Shown: in pieces, positions 33,699-43,260 of the stretch
Numbering within the stretch: the stretch's first letter is position 1
Layout: the number at the start of each line of letters is the position of its first letter
Assembly: GCF_028807635.1 (NCBI RefSeq)
Contig: NZ_JARBAX010000001.1
Span: 4,823,501 to 4,887,500 of the forward strand
Source: Streptomyces spiramyceticus
GTDB lineage: Bacteria; Actinomycetota; Actinomycetes; Streptomycetales; Streptomycetaceae
DNA length: 64,000 nt
Direction: 5' to 3'
Notes under the pieces: generated by a model
Seen by the model: the letters and a program-made list of their open reading frames with translations, nothing else
Database searches by the model: none
Told to the model about the DNA's origin: nothing
Program-made: the position numbers and the translations under genes

Positions 33699-36600
33699 CT
33701 AACGCTCCTGGTTGTAGGTGTTGCCGTGGCCACCGTGCTGATCGTAAGTGGCCGCTGTGTTCGTGTCCGTTCCCGCATTGCGTCCCTGCTGGACACCGCG
33801 CCGCAGGTTGCTCAACCTGCCACGCACGTCCTCAGGAGCACGGGAGACCTGGGGGCCGCCCTGCGGAGTCTGTTCCGCGGTGCCCTCGACCAGATTGGCC
33901 TTGGGAACCCGCCGGGGAAGACCGGAGGAGGTGACTCCGCCTGCCTTGGGCTCACGGAGCTTCTCCGCCCGCTGCCAGCGCTCGTCGTTCGACGAACGCC
34001 ACTCGTCAGTACCGCCGCTGCCGTTCCCGTCGCCGCCCTGCTGCGCGTCCTGCTGCTGCGGCTGTGCGGTGACCGGGTGCTGCGCCGCGCCCTGTCCGGC
34101 GGACTCACCGGCGGGCTGCCAGTGCTGCTGACCGCCGCGGCGCGGGAGGCCCGCATCGGTCAGCGGGGGGCCGGAGGCCGGGGTGGGACCGGGACGGTCG
34201 AAGCCTACGCGCTCCTGGGCGCTTGCGGGAGCGCCCGGTGCAGATTCCGGTTCCGATCCGAACTCGCTTTCGTACGCACCCTGGTAGGAGGTCTCCTCCT
34301 GCCAGTTCCCCTGGTGGGAGGGGGCGTCGAACGTCTCCTCGTACTGGCCCTGCGTAGTCGCGGGCTCCTGGTACTCGCCCTCCGGATACGTCTGGTACGC
34401 CGGGTAGTCGTCATACCCGCCCTGGTCGTACGCGGGCTGCTCCGGCTGCGCGTACTGCTGCTGAGCGGGGTCTGCGCCGTTGTCGTACGACGCCTGCGGC
34501 GCCTCGTCGCGGAACAGCGGACGGTCGCCGGAAGCCTGCGCCTCCAGCTGCGCACGCCGCTCCTCGCGCATCAGCGAGCGGCCCACCGGGTCCAGGTCAC
34601 GGGCGTCGTCCGGGACCTCGTATCGCGAGTCGTCGAAGCCGAGCTCGGCCGCGGTGCGCATCGGGGCACTCTCGAAGGACTGCTGCGCGGGCTCGTAACT
34701 CTGCTGCTCGGGAATGATCGAGGAGACCGTGAAGTCGTCCTGCGGCAGCATCTCGCCGCCGCCACCGTGGGTGATGGCGTCGGGAAGCATGACCAGCGAA
34801 GTGGTGCCGGCCTGCTCGCCCGAGGGGCGCAGCTGGACACGGATCCGGTGCCGGTCCGCCAGGCGGCCGACCACGAAGAGGCCCATGCGCTGCGAGACGG
34901 CGGCGTCCACGGTCGGCGGGTTCGCCAGCTTGTGGTTGATGTCCGCGAAGTCCTCGGCGGTGAGGCCGATGCCCTTGTCGTGGATCTCGACCATGACGCG
35001 GCCGTCTGGGAGACGGGTCGCGGTGACACGCACCTTGGTCTGCGGCGAGGAGAACGTGGTGGCGTTCTCCAGCAGCTCGGCCAGCAGGTGCACGAGGTCG
35101 GTCACGGCCTGGCCGTGAATCTCCGACTCCGGTACGCCGCTGAGCTCGATGCGCTCGTACGACTCCACCTCGGAGGAGGCCGCGCGCAGCACGTCGACCA
35201 GCGGAACCGGCTGGTTCCAGCGACGGCCGGGCTCCTCGCCCGCGAGGATGAGGAGGTTCTCGCCGTTGCGGCGCATACGGGTCGCGAGGTGGTCCAGCTT
35301 GAAGAGGTTCTCCAGCTGGTCCGGGTCGGCCTCGTTGTTCTCCAGATCGGTGATCAGGGTCAGCTGGCCCTCGATCAGGGACTGGTTGCGCTGCGAAAGG
35401 TTGGTGAAGATCGCGTTGACGTTGCCCCGCAGCATGGCCTGCTCGGCGGCGAGCCGCACGGCCTCACGGTGCACCTGGTCGAAGGCGCGGGCGACCTCGC
35501 CGATCTCGTCGACGGTCGTGATCGGGATCGGCTCCACGCGGGTGTCGACGCGGCCCGGCTCCGTACGCGAAAGCTGGTCGACCAGCATCGGCAGGCGCTG
35601 CTCGGCGATGCCGAACGCGGCGGTGCGCAGCTGGCGCATCGAGCGGCTCATCTGGCGGGCCATGAGACCGGCCAGGATGACCGCGGTGAGCATCGCGATG
35701 ACCACGATCAGACCGTTGGTGATGGCGTCGGTCTTGGCGTCGGAGGAGATCTCGGCGGCCTCGGTCACGGCCTTGTCGACGAGGTCGTTCTCGACCTCGG
35801 TGTAGCCCTCGAACTTCGCGGTGGAGGCGGCCATCCAGAACTGGGGTGTGACGCCCTTCTGCTTCAGCGTGGAGGGCTTGCCCTGGCCGATCTCCTCGGC
35901 CATGCCGGCGAAGACCGAGCCGTCCTTGCTCGGCGGGGCCACGAACGGGACGCCGGCCTGATCGGCCTGCTGCTTGGCGGCGGCGAGCTTCTTGGCGCCG
36001 TCCTCCGCCTTGCCCTTCATGATGGCCTTGAGCTTGTCGGTGTCCTCCTGCGTACCGCCCGACTGGTACTCGGCGAGGGCGATCTGCTCCAGGTAGTTGT
36101 ACGAGTTGAAGGCGACCGTCTGCTGCGCGAGCTTCTCCGGCTTGCCGCTCGGGCGGACCAGGAGGTGCGTGCCGATCGAGCGCTGGAGCGACGTGGCGGC
36201 CTTGGCGAGCTGGACGGCGTAGACCGTACGGCCGTAGGCGGTGATGTTGCCGGTGCCGAGGCCGAGCTCGTTCGACAGCTCCATCAGCGAGTGCTGGATC
36301 TGGACGTAACCCTCTTCGGTCTTCACCGGGTCGAGGGCCTCGCTGTACGCGGCCTTGCGCAGCGCTGGGAGCTTGGGCTCCTCCTTCGCGAAGAGGCCGA
36401 GACGGCGCTCGAGGCCCTCCTTCTCCGGGAGGTTCTCCGTGGCTTCCTGGAAGTTCTTCGCGGCGGCGTCGGTCGTGGCGTACGCCTGGGTGACCTCCGG
36501 GCTGGTCCGCTTGCCCTGGAGAAGCGGTACGGCGGTGAGGTCACGCTCGTTGAGCAGCGCCTGGCCGTACTCGGACGCGGCGCGCACGAGGACGGCGGTC

Positions 36601-36866
36601 TTCTCGGCGTCCTGCGCTTCCTGCCAGGTGTCGATCGAGCCCTTGACCTGGAAGCCGCCCATGACGAGGCCGACTCCCACGGGTATGAGGAGGATCGCGT
36701 TCAGCCTTGTGGGCACGCGCCAGTTGCGGGGCGCAAATTTGCTGCTGCTGCCGCTGCTCGCGGGGGCGGCAGCGGGCGGGGTCGCGGGCGACGCCACTGT
36801 GCGCGGCGGCGGGGTGAAGTTGCCCCGCGCCTGCTGCTGTGCGGAGCTCGTGTTGCTACGCCTCAC
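33699..36866 (-). CDS. cvnA: Conservon histidine-kinase-like sensor CvnA (first conservon)
   Basis: About 1055 residues. A Pro/Ala-rich cytoplasmic tail precedes transmembrane helix 1 (LNAILLIPVGVGLVMGGFQV, about 55-74). A large extracytoplasmic nitrate/nitrite-sensing-like helical domain follows, then helix 2 (GLIVVIAMLTAVILAGLMAR) and a HAMP-like linker. The kinase-like core comes next (VHREAVRLAAEQAMLRGNVN, LDHLATRMRRNGENLLILAG) with an ATPase domain (LLENATTFSSPQTKVRVTAT, EIHDKGIGLTAEDFADINHK, MGLFVVGRLADRHRIRVQLR). The C-terminal ~350 residues are low-complexity Gln/Tyr/Pro. The start is GTG 36866 (VRRSNTSSAQQQ), with GAGAGG upstream, mirrored in the second copy. Confidence 0.9.
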   Translation of the reverse strand: MRRSNTSSAQQQARGNFTPPPRTVASPATPPAAAPASSGSSSKFAPRNWRVPTRLNAILLIPVGVGLVMGGFQVKGSIDTWQEAQDAEKTAVLVRAASEYGQALLNERDLTAVPLLQGKRTSPEVTQAYATTDAAAKNFQEATENLPEKEGLERRLGLFAKEEPKLPALRKAAYSEALDPVKTEEGYVQIQHSLMELSNELGLGTGNITAYGRTVYAVQLAKAATSLQRSIGTHLLVRPSGKPEKLAQQTVAFNSYNYLEQIALAEYQSGGTQEDTDKLKAIMKGKAEDGAKKLAAAKQQADQAGVPFVAPPSKDGSVFAGMAEEIGQGKPSTLKQKGVTPQFWMAASTAKFEGYTEVENDLVDKAVTEAAEISSDAKTDAITNGLIVVIAMLTAVILAGLMARQMSRSMRQLRTAAFGIAEQRLPMLVDQLSRTEPGRVDTRVEPIPITTVDEIGEVARAFDQVHREAVRLAAEQAMLRGNVNAIFTNLSQRNQSLIEGQLTLITDLENNEADPDQLENLFKLDHLATRMRRNGENLLILAGEEPGRRWNQPVPLVDVLRAASSEVESYERIELSGVPESEIHGQAVTDLVHLLAELLENATTFSSPQTKVRVTATRLPDGRVMVEIHDKGIGLTAEDFADINHKLANPPTVDAAVSQRMGLFVVGRLADRHRIRVQLRPSGEQAGTTSLVMLPDAITHGGGGEMLPQDDFTVSSIIPEQQSYEPAQQSFESAPMRTAAELGFDDSRYEVPDDARDLDPVGRSLMREERRAQLEAQASGDRPLFRDEAPQASYDNGADPAQQQYAQPEQPAYDQGGYDDYPAYQTYPEGEYQEPATTQGQYEETFDAPSHQGNWQEETSYQGAYESEFGSEPESAPGAPASAQERVGFDRPGPTPASGPPLTDAGLPRRGGQQHWQPAGESAGQGAAQHPVTAQPQQQDAQQGGDGNGSGGTDEWRSSNDERWQRAEKLREPKAGGVTSSGLPRRVPKANLVEGTAEQTPQGGPQVSRAPEDVRGRLSNLRRGVQQGRNAGTDTNTAATYDQHGGHGNTYNQER

Positions 36867-37139
36867 TCGACCAACAACCTCTCGGCGTCGGCACCTACGC
36901 TGTGCCGTTTTTTCGTTCAGGGCCGTACTTACTCGGGAGTTCGACGAATTCCAGCACGTCGGACGGCTGCCATCCAAACACCCGGAAGCACCGATTCCGA
37001 GTGGTGTAAGCCTCAGATAAAACGGTCAAAACGGAACGAGCCCCACCAAAAGGCAGGGCCAATGTGAGCACAGCGGTACTGCACGAACGCGTGGGGTGTC
37101 CGTGGCGGGGCAATTCTCTGTCGAAATGTTATGAACAGA
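36867..37139. other. Conservon 1 promoter region
   Basis: About 270 bp upstream of the first conservon on the minus strand. It is less GC-rich than its surroundings (AAAACGGTCAAAACGGAACG near 37019) and should contain the promoter. No gene is seen. Confidence 0.45.
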
Positions 37140-37173
37140 GGGGCGGAGAGTGTCAAAGGACACAGTCCGCCCC
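37140..37173 (-). terminator. Terminator after the second conservon
   Basis: GGGGCGGA (37140-37147) pairs with TCCGCCCC (37166-37173), and an inner GTGTC/GACAC pair caps a 4-nt loop. It lies 35 bp downstream of the cvnD2 stop and separates the two conservons. Confidence 0.75.
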
Positions 37174-37208
37174 CTGTTCCGGCTACGACAACTGCCGTGG
37201 AGCGGCGA

Positions 37209-37790
37209 CTACTTGAGTCGTGCCATCAGCGCGTGCTCCACGAGCGTGATGAGTGCGCTCTTGGCGTCCGCGCGGTGGCGGGCGTCGGTGGTGATGATGG
37301 GGGCGTCGGGGCCGATCTGGAGGGCCTCGCGTACTTCTTCGGGGGTGTAGGGCTGGTGTCCTTCGAAGCCGTTGAGGGCGACGACGAACGGCAGGCCGCT
37401 GTTCTCGAAGTAGTCGACGGCGGGGAAGCAGTCGGCGAGACGGCGCGTGTCGACCAGGACGACGGCGCCGATGGCGCCCCGTACGAGGTCGTCCCACATG
37501 AACCAGAAGCGGTCCTGACCGGGCGTACCGAAGAGGTACAGGATCAGGTCCTGGTCCAGGGTGATACGGCCGAAGTCCATGGCGACGGTGGTCGTCGTCT
37601 TGTCTCCGGTGTGCGTGAGGTCGTCGATGCCCGCCGATGCGGACGTCATGACGGCCTCGGTGCGCAGCGGGTTGATCTCCGAGACGGCTCCGACGAACGT
37701 GGTCTTGCCGACGCCGAAGCCGCCCGCCACCACGATCTTCGCGGAGGTGGTGGAGCGGGTCGCTCCGCCGCTAGAGCTTCCGAAGTCCAC
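37209..37790 (-). CDS. cvnD: Conservon GTPase CvnD (second conservon)
   Basis: A 193-residue small GTPase, nearly identical in protein sequence to the 32076-32657 copy. The P-loop GGFGVGKTTFVGAVSE and LYLFGTPGQDRFWF are the same; differences cluster near the N-terminus (SSSGGATRS) and the C-terminal third (ALNGFEGHQPYTPEEV, GPDAPIITT). The GTG start overlaps cvnC2 by 20 bp, exactly as in the first conservon. The high DNA identity in blocks, against divergent flanking genes, suggests tandem duplication with later gene conversion. Confidence 0.92.
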   Translation of the reverse strand: MDFGSSSGGATRSTTSAKIVVAGGFGVGKTTFVGAVSEINPLRTEAVMTSASAGIDDLTHTGDKTTTTVAMDFGRITLDQDLILYLFGTPGQDRFWFMWDDLVRGAIGAVVLVDTRRLADCFPAVDYFENSGLPFVVALNGFEGHQPYTPEEVREALQIGPDAPIITTDARHRADAKSALITLVEHALMARLK

Positions 37791-38178
37791 TGAGCACCCT
37801 TTCGAGCAGCGTTACATCCGGCGTTCCGCCGGCCTCTCCATTGCCCGGCTGGTGGATCGCCACCATGCCGGCCTCCGCCAGGTCGGCGACGAGGATCCGA
37901 GCGACACCGAGCGGCATCGAAAGCAGTGCCGAGACTTCCGCCACCGACTTGACCTCGCGGCACAGGTGGCAGATCCGCTGGTGCTCCGGCAGGAGCGTGG
38001 CGAGATGCGCCGGGTCGGCAGTTGTGCTGACCAGAGCCTCGATGGCGAGCTGGTAGCGCGGCCGGGTCCGGCCGCCGGTCATCGCATAAGGACGTACCAG
38101 CGGCTGGTCGCCTTCGTGATCGTACGACGCGTCGAAACGCGCTCCGTACGGATCGCGAGAGGCGGGGGGCGGGGTCAT
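37771..38178 (-). CDS. cvnC: Conservon DUF742 protein CvnC (second conservon)
   Basis: A 135-residue DUF742 protein, shorter than the first copy because it lacks the long Gln/Pro-rich N-terminus: it starts MTPPPASRDPYGARFDASYD. The core domain is the same (LVRPYAMTGGRTRPRYQLAI, EHQRICHLCREVKSVAEVSA, LGVARILVADLAEAGMVAIH, LLERVLSGLRKL). The ATG at 38178 has GGAGG four to five bases upstream; the alternative ATG at 38193 has none. Confidence 0.9.
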   Translation of the reverse strand: MTPPPASRDPYGARFDASYDHEGDQPLVRPYAMTGGRTRPRYQLAIEALVSTTADPAHLATLLPEHQRICHLCREVKSVAEVSALLSMPLGVARILVADLAEAGMVAIHQPGNGEAGGTPDVTLLERVLSGLRKL

Positions 38179-38291
38179 GGATCCTCCGGGCATGACAGCA
38201 CGTGGTGTGCGGGCCGTCTGACGGGGCCGGGGTGGGGGGCTGTGCGCGGCCTGAACGGTTTGTTTCTCGGCAAGACCTGGGCGTGCGCGGC

Positions 38292-38714
38292 CTAGTGGAG
38301 CAGACTTCCCTGGAGCTCCGCTCGGAGATCCGGGGTGAGGACGCTGCCCGCACGGTCGACGAGCAGCGCCATCTCGTAGCCGACGAGGCCGATGTCGCAG
38401 TCGGGGTGCGCGAGCACGGCGAGCGAGGAGCCGTCCGAAACGGACATGAGGAAGAGGAAACCGCGCTCCATCTCGACGACGGTCTGGGTCACAGCCCCGC
38501 CCTCGAAAATCCGGGAAGCCCCCGCGGTCAGCGAGGTCAGGCCGGAGGCCACGGCCGCCAACTGGTCGGCGCGGTCACGCGGGAATCCTTCGGACATCGC
38601 CAGAAGGAGTCCGTCGGCGGAAACCACCACCGTGTGGGACACCCCGGGGGTGTTGTCCACGAAGTTGGTGATCAACCAGTTCAGATTCTGCGCCGCCTGG
38701 CTCATCGGACTCAA
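38292..38714 (-). CDS. cvnB: Conservon roadblock/LC7 protein CvnB (second conservon)
   Basis: A 140-residue roadblock/LC7 protein differing from the first copy at only a few residues (AVTQTVVEME, MSVSDGSS, HPDCDIGL, end SLLH). The start is probably TTG 38714, immediately after the cvnA2 TAG and 7 bases from AGGAG; an ATG at 38705 is the alternative. The first ~85 bp of the gene are identical to the first copy. Confidence 0.92.
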   Translation of the reverse strand: MSPMSQAAQNLNWLITNFVDNTPGVSHTVVVSADGLLLAMSEGFPRDRADQLAAVASGLTSLTAGASRIFEGGAVTQTVVEMERGFLFLMSVSDGSSLAVLAHPDCDIGLVGYEMALLVDRAGSVLTPDLRAELQGSLLH

Positions 38715-41700
38715 CTAACGCTCCTGCTGGTGAGTGGGGTCAATGTTGAAACTGCCGGTCGACGAGCCGCTGCCGGCCTGCCGACCCTGCTGGATACCCC
38801 GACGAAGATTGGTCAGCCGGCCGCGTACGTCGTCAGGCGCACGCGAAACCTGCGGACCGGTCTGGTGGTTCTGCTGCTGCGCGGTTCCGGGCACCAGATT
38901 GGCACGCGGGACGCGACGCGGCAGACCCGAGGTCGTGACACCGCCGGCTGCGGGCTTTTTGACCCGCTCTGCCTGCTTTACGAGTTCGTCGTTCGGCGAG
39001 GTGCGCCAGGTGGCGCCGTTGGTGGCGTTCGTACCGTTGGTGGTGCTGTTCGGGGCACCCGTCTCACGTGCCTGGCCGCGCTGCGTCATCGGCGGAGCGA
39101 TCGGGGCGGACGAGCCGGGCGTCTGCTGCGTGGGCCGCCCTGCTTGCTGCTGGGGCTGCTGCGGCTGCTGAGGCACGGCGGGAGCCTGTGGGGCGTCCTG
39201 CTGGAACCAGTTCGACTCCAGCGTGTCGAAGAGCGGCGTACGTCCGTCACCGGGACCGGAGGCGGGCGGCAGCTCGTGCGGCTGCGGCTGCGGGGGCAGG
39301 CTCGCGGCGGGCGGACGCGGCGCCGTGTTCCTGGCGGGCTCGGGGTTCTCCCGGCCGCCACGCCGACGCTGGGCGGCGGGACCGAGCGCCTGCGGGCCGC
39401 CCGGGTTCTGGTTCTGGCCCTGCGGCCGGCCCTGGCCCTGACGGCCGTAGGCGCCCGAGGGGTTGGCCGACTGCGGCGCGTTGAAGTCCGGCCTCGGGAA
39501 CTGCTCGGTGGACGCCGGGTCCTGCGCACCGCGGGCCTCGGGCCGCTCGAACTGGCCGGTGGAGCCGCTGCCCTGCGGTACGGGGCCGCGGATGTCGCTG
39601 CGCTCGTACATGCTGCCCGTGGGCAGCGCCGGCGGCGGCGCGTCGAAGTCCGGCCGCTGGAACTCGGCGGTGACGCCGGGACCCTGGTGGTCGTCCGCCG
39701 AGGGGCGGGCGTACTGGCCGGACGTCTCGTCGTGGCCACGCGGCTGGTCGTTGCCCCAGCTGGTGGCCTGCGGACGCGCCTGGCGCTGCGAGGCCGGGTT
39801 ACCGCCGGGCAGCTCGGGACGCGAGCCGCCGCGGGGCGGAAGCTGCTGCGGCGTACGGCCGCCCTGGTCGCCTGCGGCAGGGCCGCTCTGGAAGCCGTTC
39901 TGGCGTACGTCGGAACGCTCGTGGTTGCCGGTCTGGCGGCCGCCCCCACCGAACATCCCGCCACCCTGGCCGGGCTGACCACCCTGACCGGAGCCGGGCT
40001 GCTGCCCCTGACCCCCGTCACGGCCGGGCAGAGCCGCACGCGCACCGGGGCTCGCGACCTGGCCGCGGGCACCACCGGAACCGGCGGGAAGCCGCCCGGC
40101 AGGCGCGGGTCCGCCACCGAGACCGGGACGGGCGCCGCCGGCGGACCCGCTGCCGACCGCACCGGGGGAGTTCGGCTGGCGGGCGCCGGGACCGGCGGGC
40201 ACCTGCGGCTGAGCCGCGGCGCCCTGCTTTGCCGGAGCCTTCTTGCCGCCCTGGGCGACATCGACGGGCAGCATGACCAGCGCGGTCGTACCACCGGAGT
40301 CGGACGGACGCAGCTGGATGCGGATGCCGTGTCGCAGGGACAGGCGGCCGACCACGAACAGACCCATGCGGCGCGAGACCGAGACGTCCACGGTGGGCGG
40401 CGAGGCGAGCCGCTCGTTGATCGCCGCGAGGTCCTCCGGCGACAGGCCGATACCGGTGTCGTGGATCTCGACGAGCACGCGCCCGTCGGGCAGCGCGTGA
40501 CCGGTGACGCGGACCTTGGTCTGCGGCGAGGAGAACGACGTGGCGTTCTCCAGCAGCTCGGCGAGGAGGTGTACGAGGTCGTTGACGACGCGTCCGGCGA
40601 CCTCGGTGCCGGGCACCGACGACAGCTCGATGCGCTCGTACTGCTCCACCTCGGAGGCGGCGGCACGGAGTACGTCGACCAGGGGAACGGGGCGCGTCCA
40701 GCGACGGCCGGGCTCTTCACCGGCGAGGACCAGCAGGTTCTCGCCGTTGCGGCGCATGCGGGTCGCGAGGTGGTCGAGCTTGAAGAGCGAGGACAGCTGG
40801 TCCGGGTCGGCCTCGCGCGACTCCAGCTCGGAGATGAGCGAGAGCTGACGCTGGATAAGGCCCTGCGAACGCCGCGAGAGGTTGGTGAACATCGCGTTGA
40901 CGTTGCCCCGCAGCAGCGCCTGCTCGGCGGCCAGTCGGACCGCCTCGCGGTGCACGTCGTCGAAGGCCGCGGCCACCTGGCCGATCTCGTCGCGCGAGTG
41001 GACACCGACGGACTCCACGGACGTGTCGACGTCCTGCGGGTCGGCCTCGGAGAGCTGCTTGACCAGCTCGGGCAGGCGTTCCTGGGCGACCGTGGTGGCG
41101 GTGTCCTGGAGCCGGCGCAGCGAGCGGATCATGGAGCGGGCCACGACGAACGCGCCGATGAGCGAGACGCCGAGGACGAGGACGATCAGGGCACCGTTGA
41201 GGATGGCGTCCTGCTGCGAGTCCTCGCGCAGCTCACGGGCCTTCTGCTCCATCTCGTCGAGGAGCGTCGCCTCGATCTGCTTCATGGACTGGATCTTGCT
41301 GGAGTTGGCGTCTGTCCAGTCCATGTACGAACGCTTGGTCTGGCTCTTGAGGCCGCCCGGGGTGGAGAGCACCCGCTGCGAGTACTTGTCGGCGGACGCG
41401 ATGTCGGGGTTGCCGCTGTCCAGCGGAGCCGTCAGTACATCGGCGTCGCCGTCGTAGACCTGGGCGAACGACTTGCGTGCCGAGTCCTCGCTGTCCATCG
41501 CGGACTTGGCGTAGAGGCGGTCGCTCTCGTTGAGCTTGCCGGCCTCGCGGTCGTTGGGCGGCAGGGCGGCCGCGATGATCGCGCGCTGGACGGAGGCGTA
41601 CTCCTTGGCGGAGGAGAAGGCCGCAAGGGCGCGCGTCCGCTTGATCATCTCCGGGTTGGAGGTCGCCTGCGCCATGTCCTGGGAGAGGCTCAGCAGCGAG

Positions 41701-42386
41701 TCGATCAGCTGGCTGTAGTTGTTGACCGTCTGCGAGTTGGTCGTGTTGCCCTGGTAAGCGTCCTCGCGGATCTGGCGGATCGACTTCAGCCGGACGGCGA
41801 TCTCCAGGAGGCTGACGCGGATGCTCTGGAGGCCCTCGTCGCCCTCTGTGTCGATGTTCTGCGTCCCGCTGATGAACGCGTCCCTGGCCCGGTCGGTCTT
41901 GTCCCGGGGGCTCTTGACCTTGAAGTCGGCGGGGCTCACGCCGTTGGCGAGCGGACCGGCCGACTTCTCGCGCTCCTCCTGGAGCGCGGCGGCGAGCTCG
42001 GTCGCCTGCTTGGTCATCTCGGTCAGCAGCTGCATGTGCTCCAGCTGCTCCATGTTGTTCATGGACTCGTTGATACGCAGCCCACCGAGCGTGGTCGCCG
42101 CGACCACCGGCAGTGCCAGCAGGGAGACCAGTCGGGTGCTGATGCGCCAGTTGCGCAGGGCTATTCGTGAGCCCGTGGAGACCGGCTCCTTGGCTCTCAC
42201 CGGATTCGCCTGTTCGCCACCGCCCTGAGCCCCGGGGCGAGCGGCGCGATCGTTGCGATCGCCGCCGTCACCGGCCCCTGTCGGCACCTGGTTCTGGGCG
42301 TGCTGGGGCGAGGATCCGCGGTCGGTCCCGCCGCGCGGCTCCTGCTCCGCCGCAGCGCTGCCATCCCTCTTGAAACGTCCCTGCAC
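38715..42386 (-). CDS. cvnA: Conservon histidine-kinase-like sensor CvnA (second conservon)
   Basis: About 1223 residues, same architecture as the first CvnA. An ~80-residue hydrophilic tail precedes helix 1 (LVSLLALPVVAATTLGGLRI, about 86-105). An extracytoplasmic sensing domain follows (ELAAALQEEREKSAGPLANG, AIIAAALPPNDREAGKLNES). Helix 2 is ILNGALIVLVLGVSLIGAFV, followed by a HAMP-like segment. The kinase-like core has LDHLATRMRRNGENLLVLAG, ENATSFSSPQTKVRVTGHAL and EIHDTGIGLSPEDLAAINER. The C-terminal ~500 residues are extremely Gly/Gln/Pro-rich and probably disordered. The start is GTG 42386 (VQGRFKRDGSAAAEQEP), analogous to the first copy. Confidence 0.9.
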   Translation of the reverse strand: MQGRFKRDGSAAAEQEPRGGTDRGSSPQHAQNQVPTGAGDGGDRNDRAARPGAQGGGEQANPVRAKEPVSTGSRIALRNWRISTRLVSLLALPVVAATTLGGLRINESMNNMEQLEHMQLLTEMTKQATELAAALQEEREKSAGPLANGVSPADFKVKSPRDKTDRARDAFISGTQNIDTEGDEGLQSIRVSLLEIAVRLKSIRQIREDAYQGNTTNSQTVNNYSQLIDSLLSLSQDMAQATSNPEMIKRTRALAAFSSAKEYASVQRAIIAAALPPNDREAGKLNESDRLYAKSAMDSEDSARKSFAQVYDGDADVLTAPLDSGNPDIASADKYSQRVLSTPGGLKSQTKRSYMDWTDANSSKIQSMKQIEATLLDEMEQKARELREDSQQDAILNGALIVLVLGVSLIGAFVVARSMIRSLRRLQDTATTVAQERLPELVKQLSEADPQDVDTSVESVGVHSRDEIGQVAAAFDDVHREAVRLAAEQALLRGNVNAMFTNLSRRSQGLIQRQLSLISELESREADPDQLSSLFKLDHLATRMRRNGENLLVLAGEEPGRRWTRPVPLVDVLRAAASEVEQYERIELSSVPGTEVAGRVVNDLVHLLAELLENATSFSSPQTKVRVTGHALPDGRVLVEIHDTGIGLSPEDLAAINERLASPPTVDVSVSRRMGLFVVGRLSLRHGIRIQLRPSDSGGTTALVMLPVDVAQGGKKAPAKQGAAAQPQVPAGPGARQPNSPGAVGSGSAGGARPGLGGGPAPAGRLPAGSGGARGQVASPGARAALPGRDGGQGQQPGSGQGGQPGQGGGMFGGGGRQTGNHERSDVRQNGFQSGPAAGDQGGRTPQQLPPRGGSRPELPGGNPASQRQARPQATSWGNDQPRGHDETSGQYARPSADDHQGPGVTAEFQRPDFDAPPPALPTGSMYERSDIRGPVPQGSGSTGQFERPEARGAQDPASTEQFPRPDFNAPQSANPSGAYGRQGQGRPQGQNQNPGGPQALGPAAQRRRGGRENPEPARNTAPRPPAASLPPQPQPHELPPASGPGDGRTPLFDTLESNWFQQDAPQAPAVPQQPQQPQQQAGRPTQQTPGSSAPIAPPMTQRGQARETGAPNSTTNGTNATNGATWRTSPNDELVKQAERVKKPAAGGVTTSGLPRRVPRANLVPGTAQQQNHQTGPQVSRAPDDVRGRLTNLRRGIQQGRQAGSGSSTGSFNIDPTHQQER

Positions 42387-42903
42387 TAGCGTCGCAACCT
42401 CTGGACCAGGCGTTCCCCCGCGTGAACGGCGGAACGGTGTCGAGTCGTGGGGCACCGAGCGGCCCCATGGGTGGTCGTGAGTGACCGGCGCTTCTCCCCT
42501 TCCCGCCGCCACTCGGCGCTGCGTTGCGCCCTGCGCGCCGGCTGGAATCTGAAATCTCGCGGCGGTCCGGGGAATTCCAGCACAGTGCCGGATCTCCAAC
42601 AAGGGCCGGGCATGAGGCCGTGACCTGAGTGACACCGTGTAAGTGTTGCGTAACAAGGCGTAGAAAGTGTTCAGGGGTAAAAAGGGCATAAGCCAACGAG
42701 TCGCTTAGGGGTGGGGGGTGTCCCAGTCCTGATGATCAGGAGCGGAATGATGCCTTCAGGGCGGAATGTCCAGTTCGCGGACCCATGGGGGCTGCCCGAA
42801 TTGGTCGATATGCCCGCCATCTCGTGAGGAAACTCACACACTGTTCTTGTCTGCTTCACATCTTTGACGGGGAACCGGATGTTTAGCCTGACGCTTTACA
42901 GGG
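42387..42903. other. Intergenic region upstream of the second conservon
   Basis: About 520 bp with no recognised gene. Minus-strand frames extending cvnA upstream are uninterrupted for about 100 codons but have non-Streptomyces codon bias and no ribosome site. The part nearest 42640-42900 is relatively AT-rich and probably carries divergent promoters for cvnA2 and the small gene at 42904. Confidence 0.5.
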
Positions 42904-43167
42904 ATGGCGAATCCGACAATCAGCGCGCCCAAGATGGCGCCCGTACCGACAGGGCCCGAACACCAGATGAAGACCACGACGATGTTCCGCAGCACGGCCA
43001 ACCCCCGACGGACCACGCTCGCGCATCTCGAAGACGCTGTGGACCTGCTGACCGCCGAGCGGCCGGAGCACCCTGTCGACCTCCCCGCCGAGACCGCCAA
43101 CCCGCGCCGCACGATTCTGATGGAAGCCCCGGTGGAAGCCCCGGTGGAAGCTCACGCTGCAGCCTAG
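42904..43167 (+). CDS. Small hypothetical protein with an internal repeat
   Basis: An 87-residue frame with Streptomyces-like codon use from about codon 22 on. It contains MFRSTANPRRTTLAHLEDAV, DLLTAERPEHPVDLPAE, and then TANPRRTILMEAPVEAPVEA, so the motif TANPRRT occurs twice and MEAPVEAPVEA ends in a short repeat. Start candidates are ATG 42904, 42967 and 42982; none has a strong Shine-Dalgarno. No domain is recognised; it may be a conserved actinomycete small protein. Confidence 0.5.
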   Translation: MANPTISAPKMAPVPTGPEHQMKTTTMFRSTANPRRTTLAHLEDAVDLLTAERPEHPVDLPAETANPRRTILMEAPVEAPVEAHAAA

Positions 43168-43260
43168 GCGCGCAGGTAATACGGGCAGTCGGCCCCCTCA
43201 CCCGCGTTAGCCTGGAGCGTCAGTCTCCGGCCAGCAAAAAGTGAGGGGCGACAGCATCCC

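Noticed and set aside
33615..42170. Very long plus-strand open frames (over 1100 and 1300 codons) opposite the two cvnA genes
   Set aside because: They mirror the high-GC codon bias of the minus-strand conservon genes and translate to Leu/Gly/Arg-rich sequence without domains; the opposite strand has recognisable proteins and ribosome sites.
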